Counted from the stretch's first letter, positions 1-8,343 are shown. The stretch is DNA of 64,000 bases from CAMLHU01 sp049680185 (GCA_049680185.1 JBAUHI010000032.1:6184-70183); one strand, 5' to 3'. Notes: generated by a model from the sequence alone, not told the origin. Made by a program: numbers and translations.

Positions 1-216
1 GCGCACCGGCCGGCGGTCTGCCGGATGATGGGACTCGGGATGCGGACACCGGAGGGCGATATCGACAACGCCTGCCCCATCCAGCACCAGTTCCCCGAAT
101 ACACCGCACTCCCGCCGCAGCGGTTCGACCTGGCGGCGTTCGAGCGAGAGGAAGAGCGGCTGATCGTGCGGGCGGGCGGTGCCGAGACCACCATCGCGGC
201 CGTGGCGGGAGCATAG
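1..216 (+). CDS. C-terminal end of an unknown protein (cut by window edge)
   Basis: The frame is open from base 1 to a TAG at 214-216 and gives about 71 residues. An internal ATG at 25 is in frame, but open codons continue upstream of it to the edge, so this is most likely the tail of a longer protein. The visible part includes NACPIQHQFPEYTALPPQRF and then an acidic stretch (FEREEERL). I recognise no family in it. A strong hairpin follows 30 bases after the stop, which supports this being the true 3' end of a plus-strand gene converging on the cox operon. Confidence 0.5.
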   Translation, partial: AHRPAVCRMMGLGMRTPEGDIDNACPIQHQFPEYTALPPQRFDLAAFEREEERLIVRAGGAETTIAAVAGA

Positions 217-245
217 GCAGCACTGCCGGTCAGGATGCCACAAGC

Positions 246-276
246 AAGGGGCTCCGATGGGATATCGGGGCCCCTT
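246..276. terminator. Bidirectional hairpin terminator
   Basis: A 13-bp stem (246-258 with 264-276, one T-G wobble) closes a 5-base loop. The arms begin AAGGGGC and end GCCCCTT, so each strand has a short A/T end. It lies between the convergent ends of the unknown gene at 1-216 and the cox operon. Confidence 0.75.
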
Positions 277-298
277 AATGTGCTACGGCCGATCTCCA

Positions 299-670
299 TC
301 AGCTGACCAAGTGCTGCAGGCCCCGGTTGTACGTGAAGAGGGTGAACAGCGCGACGATGACCACGACGGCGATGATGATCGGGAAGACGAAGGCGCCGCT
401 GAAGATCCGGCTGTCATTCTTCAGGTGCATGTAGAACGCGGCCACCAAGGCGAACTTGGCCGCGGAGAGCAGCACCAGCAGGAGGATGAAGTTCGGGTCG
501 ACGAACGAAGCGATGGCACCCTTGATGCTGCCGTCGTGGATCGAGTAGGTCACGACCTCGAGCGCGGTCAGCGCGAACAGGATCAGCGCGATGGCGGTGT
601 AGGTCTTCCACCCGGAGTGGCCGCGGGCCTCGGCGGGGGCGGGGGCGGCGGCGGCAGCGTGCGCATTCAT
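299..670 (-). CDS. ctaF: Cytochrome c oxidase subunit IV
   Basis: This is a small inner-membrane subunit (123 residues) of the caa3 oxidase, thought to help assemble or stabilise the core. After an Ala/Pro-rich N-terminus there are three hydrophobic helices (about residues 24-40, 57-77 and 90-112), the usual fold of prokaryotic COX subunit IV; the helix II-III loop carries the common AFYMHLKNDSRIF stretch. I start at ATG 670, 14 bases after the ctaE stop, with a GAGGGG ribosome site; the longer frame to 724 would run through the ctaE end. It is the last gene of the cox operon, with a terminator just beyond. Confidence 0.88.
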   Translation of the reverse strand: MNAHAAAAAPAPAEARGHSGWKTYTAIALILFALTALEVVTYSIHDGSIKGAIASFVDPNFILLLVLLSAAKFALVAAFYMHLKNDSRIFSGAFVFPIIIAVVVIVALFTLFTYNRGLQHLVS

Positions 671-684
671 GGCGGTCGGACCCC

Positions 685-1275
685 TCACTTCATCAGGTAG
701 ACGACAGGGAAGATCACGATCCACACCACGTCGACGAAATGCCAGTACAGTGCCGCGATCTCCAGGTTCAGCGCCTTCTCAGGCGTCAGCTTGCCGCGGA
801 GGCCCTGGATGAAGAGCGTGATGAGCCAGAGCACGCCCACCGACACGTGGGTGCCGTGGAACCCGGTCAGGGTGAAGAAGCTCGCCCCGAACAGGTTGGT
901 ATGGATGGTCAGGCCCTTCTGGACGAAATGCGTGAACTCGTAGACCTGCATCCCGACGAAGAAGAGCCCGCACAGGATGGTGAGCCCCAGGAAGCTCAGG
1001 AACTGCCCCCGCTTGCCGTGCTGCAGGCCGTTCAAGGCCAGCACCACGAAGAATGAGCTGAACAGGAGGAGAGCGGTGCCGATGGTCACCAGCCCGATCT
1101 CGAGGATGTCGCTCGGGAACGGGCCGACCTTGCTCTGCCCCCGATAGATCACGTAGGTCGAGATCAGGGAGGCAAAGAAGAGGCACTCCGACCCGATGAA
1201 GATCCAGATCGCCAGCTTTCGGCTGTCGAGGCCGGTCGTGGTCGGCGGGTGCAATGCGTGCGCGTCGTGGGTCAC
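685..1275 (-). CDS. ctaE: Cytochrome c oxidase subunit III
   Basis: Membrane subunit III of the haem-copper oxidase; it has no redox centre and supports proton uptake and stability of subunit I. The 196-residue protein has five hydrophobic helices and the family stretches FIGSECLFFASLIS (helix I), GFHGTHVSVG and YWHFVDVVWIVIF (last helix). The five-helix length matches the short form of caa3/SoxM-type enzymes. The start is GTG at 1275, right after a CGGAG ribosome site and 16 bases past the ctaD stop. The longer frame upstream overlaps ctaD and has no subunit III residues. Confidence 0.92.
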   Translation of the reverse strand: MTHDAHALHPPTTTGLDSRKLAIWIFIGSECLFFASLISTYVIYRGQSKVGPFPSDILEIGLVTIGTALLLFSSFFVVLALNGLQHGKRGQFLSFLGLTILCGLFFVGMQVYEFTHFVQKGLTIHTNLFGASFFTLTGFHGTHVSVGVLWLITLFIQGLRGKLTPEKALNLEIAALYWHFVDVVWIVIFPVVYLMK

Positions 1276-1291
1276 ATCGATCTCCGAGGGG

Positions 1292-3127
1292 TCATTCGAC
1301 CGGTTCGAACGCCCAGTTGAACACAGACACGAGGAGCAACGCCGCCCCCGCCAGGATGATCGGAAGCTTGACCCCGACCAGGAAGCCAACGAGGAAGATC
1401 AGGATCCCCCACGCCGCGAAGAACGGCCAGTAGCTCGACGGGGGCATGTGGATCCCCGCTCCCGATCCGCGGACCGGCTCGGGCAACGTGCCGCCGGCCT
1501 TCCGCTTGGCCGCCCAGAGCGGATCGCGTCCGTCGACCGTCGGGATCTGCTCGAAGTTGTGCGGCGGCGGCGGCGAGGGAATGGACCACTCGAGGGTGGC
1601 GCCGCCCCACGGATCGGCCGGGACCGGTGTCGTCGGGCGGGTGCGCCAGGTCTTGATGATGTTGATCAGGAAGACCAGGAATGAGGTGCCCAGGATGAGC
1701 GACCCGGCGGTGGCGACCGCATTCCAGAACGAGAACCCGAGTCCGGTCGGGTAAGTGTAGACCCTGCGTGGCATCCCGTTGAGTCCCAAGAAATGCATCG
1801 GGAAGAACGTCAGGTTGAACCCGATCAGCATGAGCCAGAAATGCACCTTGCCCAAGCGCTCATCCAGCATCCGGCCGAACATCTTGGGGAACCAGTAATA
1901 GGCGCCCGCCGTCAGCGCGAAGATCGACCCGCCGAAGAGCACATAGTGGAAGTGCGCCACGACGAAGTAGGTGTCGGTCTGCTGCAGGTCGGCCGGGGGC
2001 ACCGCGTGCATCACGCCGGAGAGGCCGCCGATGATGAACATCGCGATGAACCCGAGCGCGAACATCATCGGCACCCGGAAGCGGAGACTGCCGCCCCAGA
2101 TGGTGGCGATCCAGTTGAAGATCTTGACGCCGGTCGGGATCGCGATCAACATCGTGGTGAGCGAGAACACCGTGTCCGCGATCGGTCCCATCCCGACGGC
2201 GAACATGTGGTGGCTCCACACCCCGAACCCGAGGAACGCGATGAAGATGCCGGAGAACACCATCGCGGTGTAGCCGAAGATCGGCTTGCGCGAGAAGACC
2301 GGGAGCACTTCCGATACGATCCCGAAGGCCGGCAGGATCAGGATGTACACCTCGGGATGTCCGAAGATCCAGAACAGGTGCTGCCAGAGGACCGGATCGC
2401 CACCACCGGTCGGCACGTAGAAGCTGGTACCGAAGAATCGGTCCATCATCAGCAGGATCAGCGCGACCGTGATGACCGGGAACGCCAGCAGCAGCAGCAC
2501 CTGCGTGATGAGGCTCATCCACGTGAAGATCGGCATCCGGAGGAGCTTCATCCCGGGCGCCCGCATGTTGATGATCGTCGTGGCGAAATTGACCGCCGCC
2601 GCCAGCGAGGCGATGCCCAGCATCTGGAGGCCGAGGAGCCAGAAGTCGATGTTGATGGCCGGCGAATACTGGATGCTCGTCAGGTTGGCATATCCGAACC
2701 AGCCGGCGTTCGGCGCCGCGTGGAACAGGAAGCTCGAGTTGATGAACAGCCCGCCCAGCAGGAACACCCAGTAGCTGAAGGCGTTGAGCCGGGGGAACGC
2801 CACGTCCCGGGCACCGATCTGCAGCGGGATCATGAAATTGAAGAACATCGCCGACAACGGCATCACCGCGAGGAAGATCATCGTGGTGCCGTGCATCGTG
2901 AAGACCTGGTTGTACACCTCGGGCGACAGGAACGTGTTGTCCGGCCGCCCCAGCTGCCAGCGGAGCAGCAGCGCTTCGAGCCCACCGATCAGGAAGAAGA
3001 GGAACGCGGTCGCACCGTAGAGGATGCCGATGCGCTTGTGATCGACGGTGGTGATCCAGCTCCACACGCCCGTCGCCTCGTGGGAGGCGCCGGCGGCGTG
3101 GTCGCGGGGAAGGGCGGCAGTGGCCAT
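1292..3127 (-). CDS. ctaD: Cytochrome c oxidase subunit I (caa3 type)
   Basis: Catalytic subunit that reduces O2 to water and pumps protons. At 611 residues it has the twelve core helices plus a C-terminal extension with two more helices (about 567-605). Visible ligands: H79 and H394 for low-spin haem, H392 for high-spin haem, and H257, H306 and H307 for CuB. Y261 sits in GHPEVY for the His-Tyr crosslink. Glu259 in the PEVY motif marks a type A1 haem-copper oxidase with a D-channel glutamate. It starts at ATG 3127, 34 bases after ctaC, in the order ctaC-D-E-F. Confidence 0.97.
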   Translation of the reverse strand: MATAALPRDHAAGASHEATGVWSWITTVDHKRIGILYGATAFLFFLIGGLEALLLRWQLGRPDNTFLSPEVYNQVFTMHGTTMIFLAVMPLSAMFFNFMIPLQIGARDVAFPRLNAFSYWVFLLGGLFINSSFLFHAAPNAGWFGYANLTSIQYSPAINIDFWLLGLQMLGIASLAAAVNFATTIINMRAPGMKLLRMPIFTWMSLITQVLLLLAFPVITVALILLMMDRFFGTSFYVPTGGGDPVLWQHLFWIFGHPEVYILILPAFGIVSEVLPVFSRKPIFGYTAMVFSGIFIAFLGFGVWSHHMFAVGMGPIADTVFSLTTMLIAIPTGVKIFNWIATIWGGSLRFRVPMMFALGFIAMFIIGGLSGVMHAVPPADLQQTDTYFVVAHFHYVLFGGSIFALTAGAYYWFPKMFGRMLDERLGKVHFWLMLIGFNLTFFPMHFLGLNGMPRRVYTYPTGLGFSFWNAVATAGSLILGTSFLVFLINIIKTWRTRPTTPVPADPWGGATLEWSIPSPPPPHNFEQIPTVDGRDPLWAAKRKAGGTLPEPVRGSGAGIHMPPSSYWPFFAAWGILIFLVGFLVGVKLPIILAGAALLLVSVFNWAFEPVE

Positions 3128-3161
3128 CGTATCTGTCAGGCTCTCGTGAGGGTCGACGCGC

Positions 3162-4208
3162 TCAACGATGCGCGCGGACGTAGTGGACGAGTGCAGCGAT
3201 CTCGGGTTCGGTCAGCGGGCGAGGGAGCTTCATCAACGCGCCCGGCTTTGCCGCCTGCGGGTCCCGGAGCCAGATCGACATGGTCGAATCGCTCTCGGGG
3301 AACAATCCCGCCACGATGGTCCCACGACTGGCCACGTGGGACAGGTTGGGGCCCATCATCGACATGATGTGCTCGGTAGGTTGCCCGGCCATCGCGTGGC
3401 AGCCGACGCATCCCGCCGTGATGAAGAGTGCCTTCCCGACCTTGAAGAGCGAATCGGTGGAATCGCCGGCGAAGGGCATCAACTGCGCCTGTTCCCACTG
3501 GGCGAACGTCGCCGAGTCCTGGACCACGATCCGGAAGCCCATCCGCCCGTGTTCCTCGCCGCAGAACTCGGCGCATTGCGATGGGTAGGTGCCGACGGTG
3601 TCGGCCTTGAACCAGAAGTGGTTGGTGTGCCCCGGGATCATGTCGCGCTTCCCGGCGAACTGCGGAACCCAGAAGCTGTGGATCACGTCCGCCGAGGTGA
3701 GGCGGAGGTCCACCGTGCGGCCGAGCGGCACGTGCATCTCGTCGGCCGTGACCACCGTGTCCTTCCCCATCGGGTAGCGGAACTCGAACCACCATTGGTG
3801 GCCGATCACGTCGACCTGCACCGAATTGCCGCCGGGCAGTTCCGACGTCTTGAAGATCGTCTTGACGGTGGGGACCGCGATGATGGCCAGGATGATGGCC
3901 GGGATGATGGTCCAGGTGATCTCGAGGACGAGATTGCCGTGGGTCTGCTTCGGCTCGGGATCGCCGGGACGCTCCCGGAACTTGATCATCGCAAAGACCA
4001 GGGCGCCCTCGACGAGGATGAACACGCCGGTCGCCCACCACACCGTGGTGAACAGCAGGTGATCCACCATCCGGGCAAAGTCGCCCTTGGGGAGCAATGT
4101 GGTCTGGGGATAGTGTTCGGCGCAGCCGGCCACGACCAGCGCCAACAGCGGCGCCAGCCAGCGTGACCAACGGCCGGAACGGAACGACGGTTCGGCGGAA
4201 CGAGGCAT
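3162..4208 (-). CDS. ctaC: Cytochrome c oxidase subunit II with fused cytochrome c
   Basis: Electron-entry subunit of the caa3 oxidase. I start at ATG 4208 (AAGGA ribosome site) because it gives a lipoprotein signal ending LVVAGC (Cys29); the longer frame adds 32 residues ahead of this signal. Two transmembrane helices (about 53-74 and 96-115) are followed by the CuA cupredoxin domain with H177, C212, E214, C216, H220 and M223. A C-terminal cytochrome c domain carries CVGCH (267-271) and a likely Met ligand near 326. At 348 residues it matches caa3 subunit II. It is the first gene of the operon. Confidence 0.95.
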   Translation of the reverse strand: MPRSAEPSFRSGRWSRWLAPLLALVVAGCAEHYPQTTLLPKGDFARMVDHLLFTTVWWATGVFILVEGALVFAMIKFRERPGDPEPKQTHGNLVLEITWTIIPAIILAIIAVPTVKTIFKTSELPGGNSVQVDVIGHQWWFEFRYPMGKDTVVTADEMHVPLGRTVDLRLTSADVIHSFWVPQFAGKRDMIPGHTNHFWFKADTVGTYPSQCAEFCGEEHGRMGFRIVVQDSATFAQWEQAQLMPFAGDSTDSLFKVGKALFITAGCVGCHAMAGQPTEHIMSMMGPNLSHVASRGTIVAGLFPESDSTMSIWLRDPQAAKPGALMKLPRPLTEPEIAALVHYVRAHR

Positions 4209-4263
4209 CAAGCGATCATCCTTGGGCGGTACCGGGCCAGGGGCCGGTGGAAAACACGCAGGC

Positions 4264-4292
4264 AGAATAGCCGCCGCAATGCACCACGTCAA
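4264..4292 (-). promoter_or_regulatory. Sigma-70 promoter of the cox operon
   Basis: On the minus strand TTGACG (4292-4287) and TATTCT (4269-4264) are 17 bases apart. Transcription would start near 4257, leaving a leader of about 49 bases before the ctaC ATG. The rest of the 300-base gap to 4508 holds no gene I can support. Confidence 0.6.
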
Positions 4293-4508
4293 GGAATTCA
4301 TCATCAGAATGAAGACGGCCTGAAACGAAGATGAAGACGACGGACGAGGCGGCCGGAAGGCGCCCGGAGCCCGAGGAAGATCGGGACATCCAGACCTGGA
4401 TCCGAATCGATCGATCGGAAACTTTCAAGGCCTGCTGTTCGTTCCCGACTCCAACGTTGTTCGTATCGATCGGGCCACCCGCCACCACCTACCCGGAACG
4501 AGCCTCCC

Positions 4509-5000
4509 ATGACCGCCGCTGAACGCCAGGCACTCATCCGCCAATACGCCGCCGGTCCCGCCAAGATCAAGGCGGCCCTCGCGCAGGTCCCCGCCGACGC
4601 ACTGCAGTGGCGCCCGGGCCCGGGGAAATGGTCGGTCCATGAGATCGTGATCCACTGCGCCGACAGCGAGGTCCAGGCCCACACGAGGATCCGGGCACTC
4701 CTGGCCGATGCCGATCCGGTCATCCACGCCTATGACCAGGACCGCTGGGCCGTCGCACTCGACTACCACCGACGCCCGCTCGCACCGGCGCTCGCCACCA
4801 TCGAGGCGGTCCGCGCCAACACCGTCGCGCTCATCGAATCGCTCACTGACGGGCAGTGGGCCCGTACCGGGCGCCATACGGAGTCAGGCCCCTTCTCGGC
4901 AGAAAAGTGGCTCACGATCTACGCCAAGCACCTCGATCAGGAGCGGCACGAAGGACAGATCCTGCGGAACCTGGAAGCGTGGCGCGGGCGGGGGAAGTAG
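4509..5000 (+). CDS. DinB-like four-helix metalloprotein
   Basis: 163 residues with the DinB/YfiT-type helical bundle. The motif GPGKWSVHEIVIHCADSE holds the first histidines, and a late helix reads YAKHLDQERHEGQI with the other metal-binding histidines; together these usually bind one divalent metal. Family members include thiol-S-transferases (bacillithiol, mycothiol) but most have no known substrate, and nothing here fixes one. It is divergent from the cox operon and ends in a nested inverted repeat. A second, only distantly similar DinB-like gene lies at 19123. Confidence 0.85.
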   Translation: MTAAERQALIRQYAAGPAKIKAALAQVPADALQWRPGPGKWSVHEIVIHCADSEVQAHTRIRALLADADPVIHAYDQDRWAVALDYHRRPLAPALATIEAVRANTVALIESLTDGQWARTGRHTESGPFSAEKWLTIYAKHLDQERHEGQILRNLEAWRGRGK

Positions 5001-5243
5001 GAGGAGGAGACGAGAGGAGAGGAGGCGATGGACGTGAGGAGGAGGTAAGGAATCAATGGTGGACTCGTGAGTCGCCGGCGACGTCATCCTGACACCGAGA
5101 GCCGCGCGGCCGAAGGATCGGCCAATCTGCCGATCGATCCTTCGGCCCTTCGGGCCTCAGGATGACGTGCTCGGAAAAGCCTCCCGCTCGCCTCTTCGCC
5201 TCCTCCCCTCTTCCTGCCTTTTCTCTTGATTCCCCCTCGCGCG
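5001..5243. repeat. Nested inverted repeat between convergent genes
   Basis: The outer arms are purine-rich GAGGAGA-type repeats (about 5000-5046) and their pyrimidine complement (about 5180-5225, CCTCCTCCCCTCTTCC). Inside lies a palindrome (5082-5167) that starts CGTCATCCTGA, has CGAAGGATCGGCC near its centre and ends TCAGGATGACG. It separates the ends of the DinB-like gene and the VanX-like gene and could fold as a bidirectional terminator. Confidence 0.8.
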
Positions 5244-5882
5244 CTACTCGATCGGCACGTCGAACCGTACCTCGCGCTCGACCGGATACGAATAGTGCCA
5301 CCACTCCATGTCGTACTGCTGGAACCCTTCCGCTTCCATCGCATGGCGGAGCAGGTCGCGGTCCGTGCGAGCCAGTCCGGTCGCGTTGGCCTCGTGGGCC
5401 TCGGGTGAGAAGGTGTCGAAGGGCGTCCCCATCTCGAGCGGACGCCCGGACTTCAAGTCGCGTAGGGTCAGGTCGATCGCCAGGCCCAAGTTATGGCGGC
5501 TCCGGCTGGCGATGTAGCCACCGGTCACCAGTTCCGGTCGGCCTACCCGCGAGGCCCACGCCACCATCTCGGCGGTGGCGCGGGCGGGCCGGTAGCTGTC
5601 GTAGATGAGGAGTCCGAGGCCCTGCCGGCGGAGCCGTGCCTCGACCCGCACCAGTGCGGCAGCGGCCTCGCGTCGAGTGAAGGCGCGATCGGCGGTGTAT
5701 CCGGGAAGAGGCGCACCGGTGAAGTTGGAGTCGGTACGGTAGCGCAGGTCGACTGTGATGGTCGGATCGAGGGTGCGAACGTCGACCATCAGTGAATCGA
5801 ATACGCGCTGATCGACCACAAGCGGCGTGGTGTCGGCAGGGGACTGCGGCGCGACGGCGAGGAGCAGGAGGAGAGGGAGCAT
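5244..5882 (-). CDS. D-alanyl-D-alanine dipeptidase (VanX/DdpX family), exported
   Basis: Zinc peptidase of the M15D family that cleaves D-Ala-D-Ala. The 212-residue form from ATG 5882 opens with a signal peptide (LPLLLLLAVAPQSPA). The catalytic set is complete: SRHNLGLAID gives H130 and D137, EWWH gives E193 and H196, and YRP gives R98. No vanH/vanA partners are near, so a role in peptidoglycan turnover or periplasmic dipeptide use is likelier than glycopeptide resistance. The longer frame to 5963 only translates the upstream tandem repeat, so I reject it. Confidence 0.9.
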   Translation of the reverse strand: MLPLLLLLAVAPQSPADTTPLVVDQRVFDSLMVDVRTLDPTITVDLRYRTDSNFTGAPLPGYTADRAFTRREAAAALVRVEARLRRQGLGLLIYDSYRPARATAEMVAWASRVGRPELVTGGYIASRSRHNLGLAIDLTLRDLKSGRPLEMGTPFDTFSPEAHEANATGLARTDRDLLRHAMEAEGFQQYDMEWWHYSYPVEREVRFDVPIE

Positions 5883-5911
5883 GGGGGGAATATGGCTCGG
5901 ATCGCCCCGGA

Positions 5912-6078
5912 CGTCATCCTGAGCAGAGCGAAAGATCGGCTGGCCTTCAGGGGTCCTCGTCATCCTGAGCAGAGCGAACGATCGGCTGGCCTTCAGGGGT
6001 CCTCGTCATCCTGAGCAGAGCGAAGGATCGGCTGGCCTTCAGGGGTCCTCGTCATCCTGAGCAGAGCGAAGGATCGGC
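5912..6078. repeat. 46-bp tandem repeat, 3.6 copies
   Basis: Near-identical units start at 5912, 5958, 6004 and 6050 (last one partial). Each unit begins CGTCATCCTGAGCAGAGCGA, continues to GATCGGCTGGCC and ends TTCAGGGGTCCT. The copies differ at one base (AAAGATC, AACGATC, AAGGATC). The core is the same as in the palindromes at 5082, 9203 and 38935. It fills the space upstream of the VanX-like gene and downstream of the GIY-YIG gene. Confidence 0.95.
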
Positions 6079-6081
6079 CCG

Positions 6082-6372
6082 CTACCGAAGTTCTCCCAAC
6101 TCGTCTGCACCAAGATCTCGCCACTCAGGGTTCGTGGCCTCGATGAGATCGACCTTCCGTTGACGCCGCCAACCCTTGAGCTGCCGCTCCCGCTCGACCA
6201 TTGCCCGGGAAGACGGCGTCAACTCGAAATAGACCAGCCGATCGACCGAGTACCGATGAGTGAATCCCTCTCTCAGCCCCAGACGGTGCTCTGCGACACG
6301 CTTGCGCAGGTCGGACGTCGAGCCGATGTACAACACCCGATTTCGATTGGCGAGGATGTAGACGTAGTACAC
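6082..6372 (-). CDS. GIY-YIG domain protein
   Basis: A 96-residue single-domain GIY-YIG protein of the short UvrC-N-like type (UPF0213-related). It has the paired tyrosine motif VYYVYILANRNRVLYIGST, the arginine in DLRKRVAEHR, a conserved FTHRY segment, and a glutamate in VERERQLKGWRR. The family has a nuclease fold; the cellular substrate is unknown. I start at GTG 6372 because AAGGA stands 4 bases upstream. The longer frame to 6549 reads through two copies of the GGATCCTTCG-type repeat, giving VILSEAKDRP-like filler. Confidence 0.85.
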   Translation of the reverse strand: MYYVYILANRNRVLYIGSTSDLRKRVAEHRLGLREGFTHRYSVDRLVYFELTPSSRAMVERERQLKGWRRQRKVDLIEATNPEWRDLGADELGELR

Positions 6373-6390
6373 AGAGTCCTTGGTGGCGGG

Positions 6391-6476
6391 CCGATCCTTC
6401 CCGCTCGCTGCGCTCGGTGTCAGGATGACGTGCGCCGGAGCGACGGGCCGATCCTTCGCTTCGCTCAGGATGACGT
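6391..6476. repeat. Two direct copies of the CGTCATCCTGA/GGATCGG repeat
   Basis: CCGATCCTTC...CAGGATGACG occurs at 6391-6430 and again at 6449-6476, in the same orientation. They lie in the leader of the GIY-YIG gene. Confidence 0.85.
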
Positions 6477-6605
6477 CGATCCTAAGGTCGGCTTCGGCAT
6501 GTCGATAACCGAAATCGCGCACGGAGGCCCCGAAGATCGCCCACCGCATTGCGCCCCTCCGCTCCGGCCTGCATTATCGGGAACCCATTTCTCCCGGATA
6601 CCCCA

Positions 6606-7916
6606 ATGACCGATCGCCGCACCTTCCTCGCCGCCCTCGCCGCCCCGGCCGCCGCACGCGCCCTCAGCGTGCCCGCCGCCCACCCCGCCGCGTCCCCGAT
6701 CCTGGACGTCACCGACCCCCGGCCCCGGATGCCCGATCAGATCGGCGTCCGGGACGACGAGAAGTTCTGGAAGGAGCTGCGACGCGAGTTCACGATCCCC
6801 AAGGACGAGGTGTTCTTCAATACCGGCACGATGGGATCGAGCCCCCGGATCGTGCAGGAGACGGTCATCGATCACATGCGCCACGTCGACCGCGATGTGG
6901 CCCACTGGGACTACAAGGGCGACCACGAGCAGTACTTCACCGGCTACTTCAACGAACGCGGCTTTCGCGACCAACTGGGCCAGGTGCTCAACTGCAGCGG
7001 CAAGGACGTGGCCCTCTGTCAGAACGCCACGTTCGGGATGAACTTCGTCGCCAACGGGCTCGAACTCACTGCCGGTGACGAGGTGATCGTCACCGACCAG
7101 GCCCACCCCGGCGGCCGCAAAGGATTCGACCTCCGCGCCAAGCGGGAAGGGATCGTGGTGAAGGAAGTGAAGGTCCCCGACCCCGTCGCCTCACCCGACC
7201 AGCTCATCGACGGATTCACGGCCCTCACCACACCCAGGACCAAGGTCTGGGCCATCCCCCATATCTCCTCCGGCCGCGCCATCCGCTATCCGGTGGAGAA
7301 GCTCTGCGCCCTGGCCCACGACCGCGGCATCTTCTCCGCTGTGGACGGCGCCCAGGCGCTCGGCCATCTCGCCGTCGACGTGCAGGCGATGGGCTGCGAC
7401 GCGTACTTCGGTTCTCCCCACAAGTGGATCCTGGCGCCCAAGGGCACCGGGTTCCTCTACGTCCGCCCCGAACGCCAGAAGGGACTCTGGGCGACGCTCG
7501 CCTCGTTCGCATGGGATGATCAGGACGACCGGATGTTCGCCCTGATGCAATACGGCACCGGCAACCTGAGCCTGCTCAAGGGGCTCGGGAAGGCGATCGA
7601 GTTCCACCTCCAGATCGGCCCGAAGCGCGTCCAGGACCGGATCCTCGGTATGGCGGACCGGCTCCGGACCGCCCTCCAGGGTGTCCCGGGCGCCACCTTC
7701 GCCTCGCCGCTCCATCCCGACCTCACCTGCGCGTCGACGGTCTACGGGCTGAAGGGTGTCACCGGCGACGCGATCCAGGACTACCTCTGGGACCACGGCA
7801 AGATCCGGGTCCGCAGCGAGGGCCCGGTCGGCGTTCGACACTGCTGCCACATCTACAACTCGCCGGCCGATGTGGACCGGGCGGTGGCGCTTCTGCGGTC
7901 GATGCCGCGGACGTAG
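6606..7916 (+). CDS. Exported class V aminotransferase / cysteine desulfurase-like PLP enzyme
   Basis: 436 residues from ATG 6606. The N-terminus TDRRTFLAALAAPAAA looks like a Tat signal (twin Arg, then FLA), so the folded PLP enzyme is probably exported. Fold-type I features: H166 in DQAHPGG, D247 and Q250 in VDGAQALGH, and Schiff-base lysine K273 in GSPHKW. This is the isopenicillin-N-epimerase/Csd-like branch of the family; the true reaction (desulfurase, epimerase, lyase) cannot be read from sequence. It is a single gene, divergent from the GIY-YIG gene. Confidence 0.88.
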   Translation: MTDRRTFLAALAAPAAARALSVPAAHPAASPILDVTDPRPRMPDQIGVRDDEKFWKELRREFTIPKDEVFFNTGTMGSSPRIVQETVIDHMRHVDRDVAHWDYKGDHEQYFTGYFNERGFRDQLGQVLNCSGKDVALCQNATFGMNFVANGLELTAGDEVIVTDQAHPGGRKGFDLRAKREGIVVKEVKVPDPVASPDQLIDGFTALTTPRTKVWAIPHISSGRAIRYPVEKLCALAHDRGIFSAVDGAQALGHLAVDVQAMGCDAYFGSPHKWILAPKGTGFLYVRPERQKGLWATLASFAWDDQDDRMFALMQYGTGNLSLLKGLGKAIEFHLQIGPKRVQDRILGMADRLRTALQGVPGATFASPLHPDLTCASTVYGLKGVTGDAIQDYLWDHGKIRVRSEGPVGVRHCCHIYNSPADVDRAVALLRSMPRT

Positions 7917-7967
7917 CAACTGCCTGAACCATCCCTCGCTGCGCCCGGGGTGGCGCAGCACAACACA

Positions 7968-8164
7968 CCACGGAGGCACGGAGGAACACGGAGCGGCACG
8001 GAGAACTACAGGTAACATGGGTGGCCAGCGGAAGCCCGTTCGTGAGGCAGCGTGACCGCGCTACCGTAACCCACGATCCCGGCCTGGAAGTTCGACCGAC
8101 CACCCACACCACCAGCAGTCCTCCGTGCCTTGGCAGTTATTCTCCGTGCCTCCGTGTTCCGCGG
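7968..8164. repeat. CACGGAGG-type inverted repeat in a 427-bp gap
   Basis: The left arm (7968-8005) is built of CACGGAGG/CACGGAGC units and the right arm (8120-8164) of the complement CTCCGTGCCTCCGTG. About 115 bases between them carry no gene I can support. The gap 7917-8343 otherwise holds the greA promoter and leader. Confidence 0.8.
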
Positions 8165-8263
8165 TTGTTGTCGAGTCACGATCCTGGACAGCAAGAGCAG
8201 ACCATTCCTCGACCGCTTCCGGCGCCCGCCACTCCTCCCCCTATCGCACCCACCGGGCGGGGT

Positions 8264-8269
8264 TATAAT
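8264..8269 (+). promoter_or_regulatory. -10 box of greA
   Basis: A perfect TATAAT, rare in such GC-rich DNA. Transcription would begin near 8276, just ahead of the leader hairpin. No good -35 box is visible. Confidence 0.6.
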
Positions 8270-8285
8270 AGAAGGAGATATCAGC

Positions 8286-8323
8286 GGTCCCGGGCGGGAA
8301 GATGCCCGGGATCGTCTCCTTTT
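8286..8323 (+). terminator. Attenuator-like hairpin in the greA leader
   Basis: GGTCCCGGGC (8286-8295) pairs with GCCCGGGATC (8304-8313) around an 8-base loop. TCTCCTTTT ends 10 bases later, and the greA ATG follows at 8344. An outer AAGGAGA/TCTCCTT pair (8272-8278 with 8315-8321) could extend the stem if transcription starts early enough. It has the form of an intrinsic terminator placed before the gene. Confidence 0.6.
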
Positions 8324-8343
8324 ACTGTCAACGGACTATTCCC

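Noticed and set aside
1793..3367. 524-codon plus-strand frame across ctaD
   Set aside because: It is the complement of the certain ctaD gene and has the Arg/Glu/His-rich composition of antisense frames in GC-rich DNA.
4331..4522. 63-codon frame in the gap between ctaC and the DinB-like gene
   Set aside because: No ribosome site, no recognisable content, and it overlaps the start of the DinB-like gene.
5244..5882. Vancomycin-resistance gene cluster
   Set aside because: Only the VanX-like dipeptidase is present; no vanA/D-type ligase, vanH or two-component system nearby.
5912..6078. CRISPR array
   Set aside because: The 46-bp units are directly adjacent with no unique spacers between them.
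8013..8119. tRNA or small RNA between the CACGGAGG arms
   Set aside because: I could not fit a cloverleaf or a clear promoter and terminator to this stretch.
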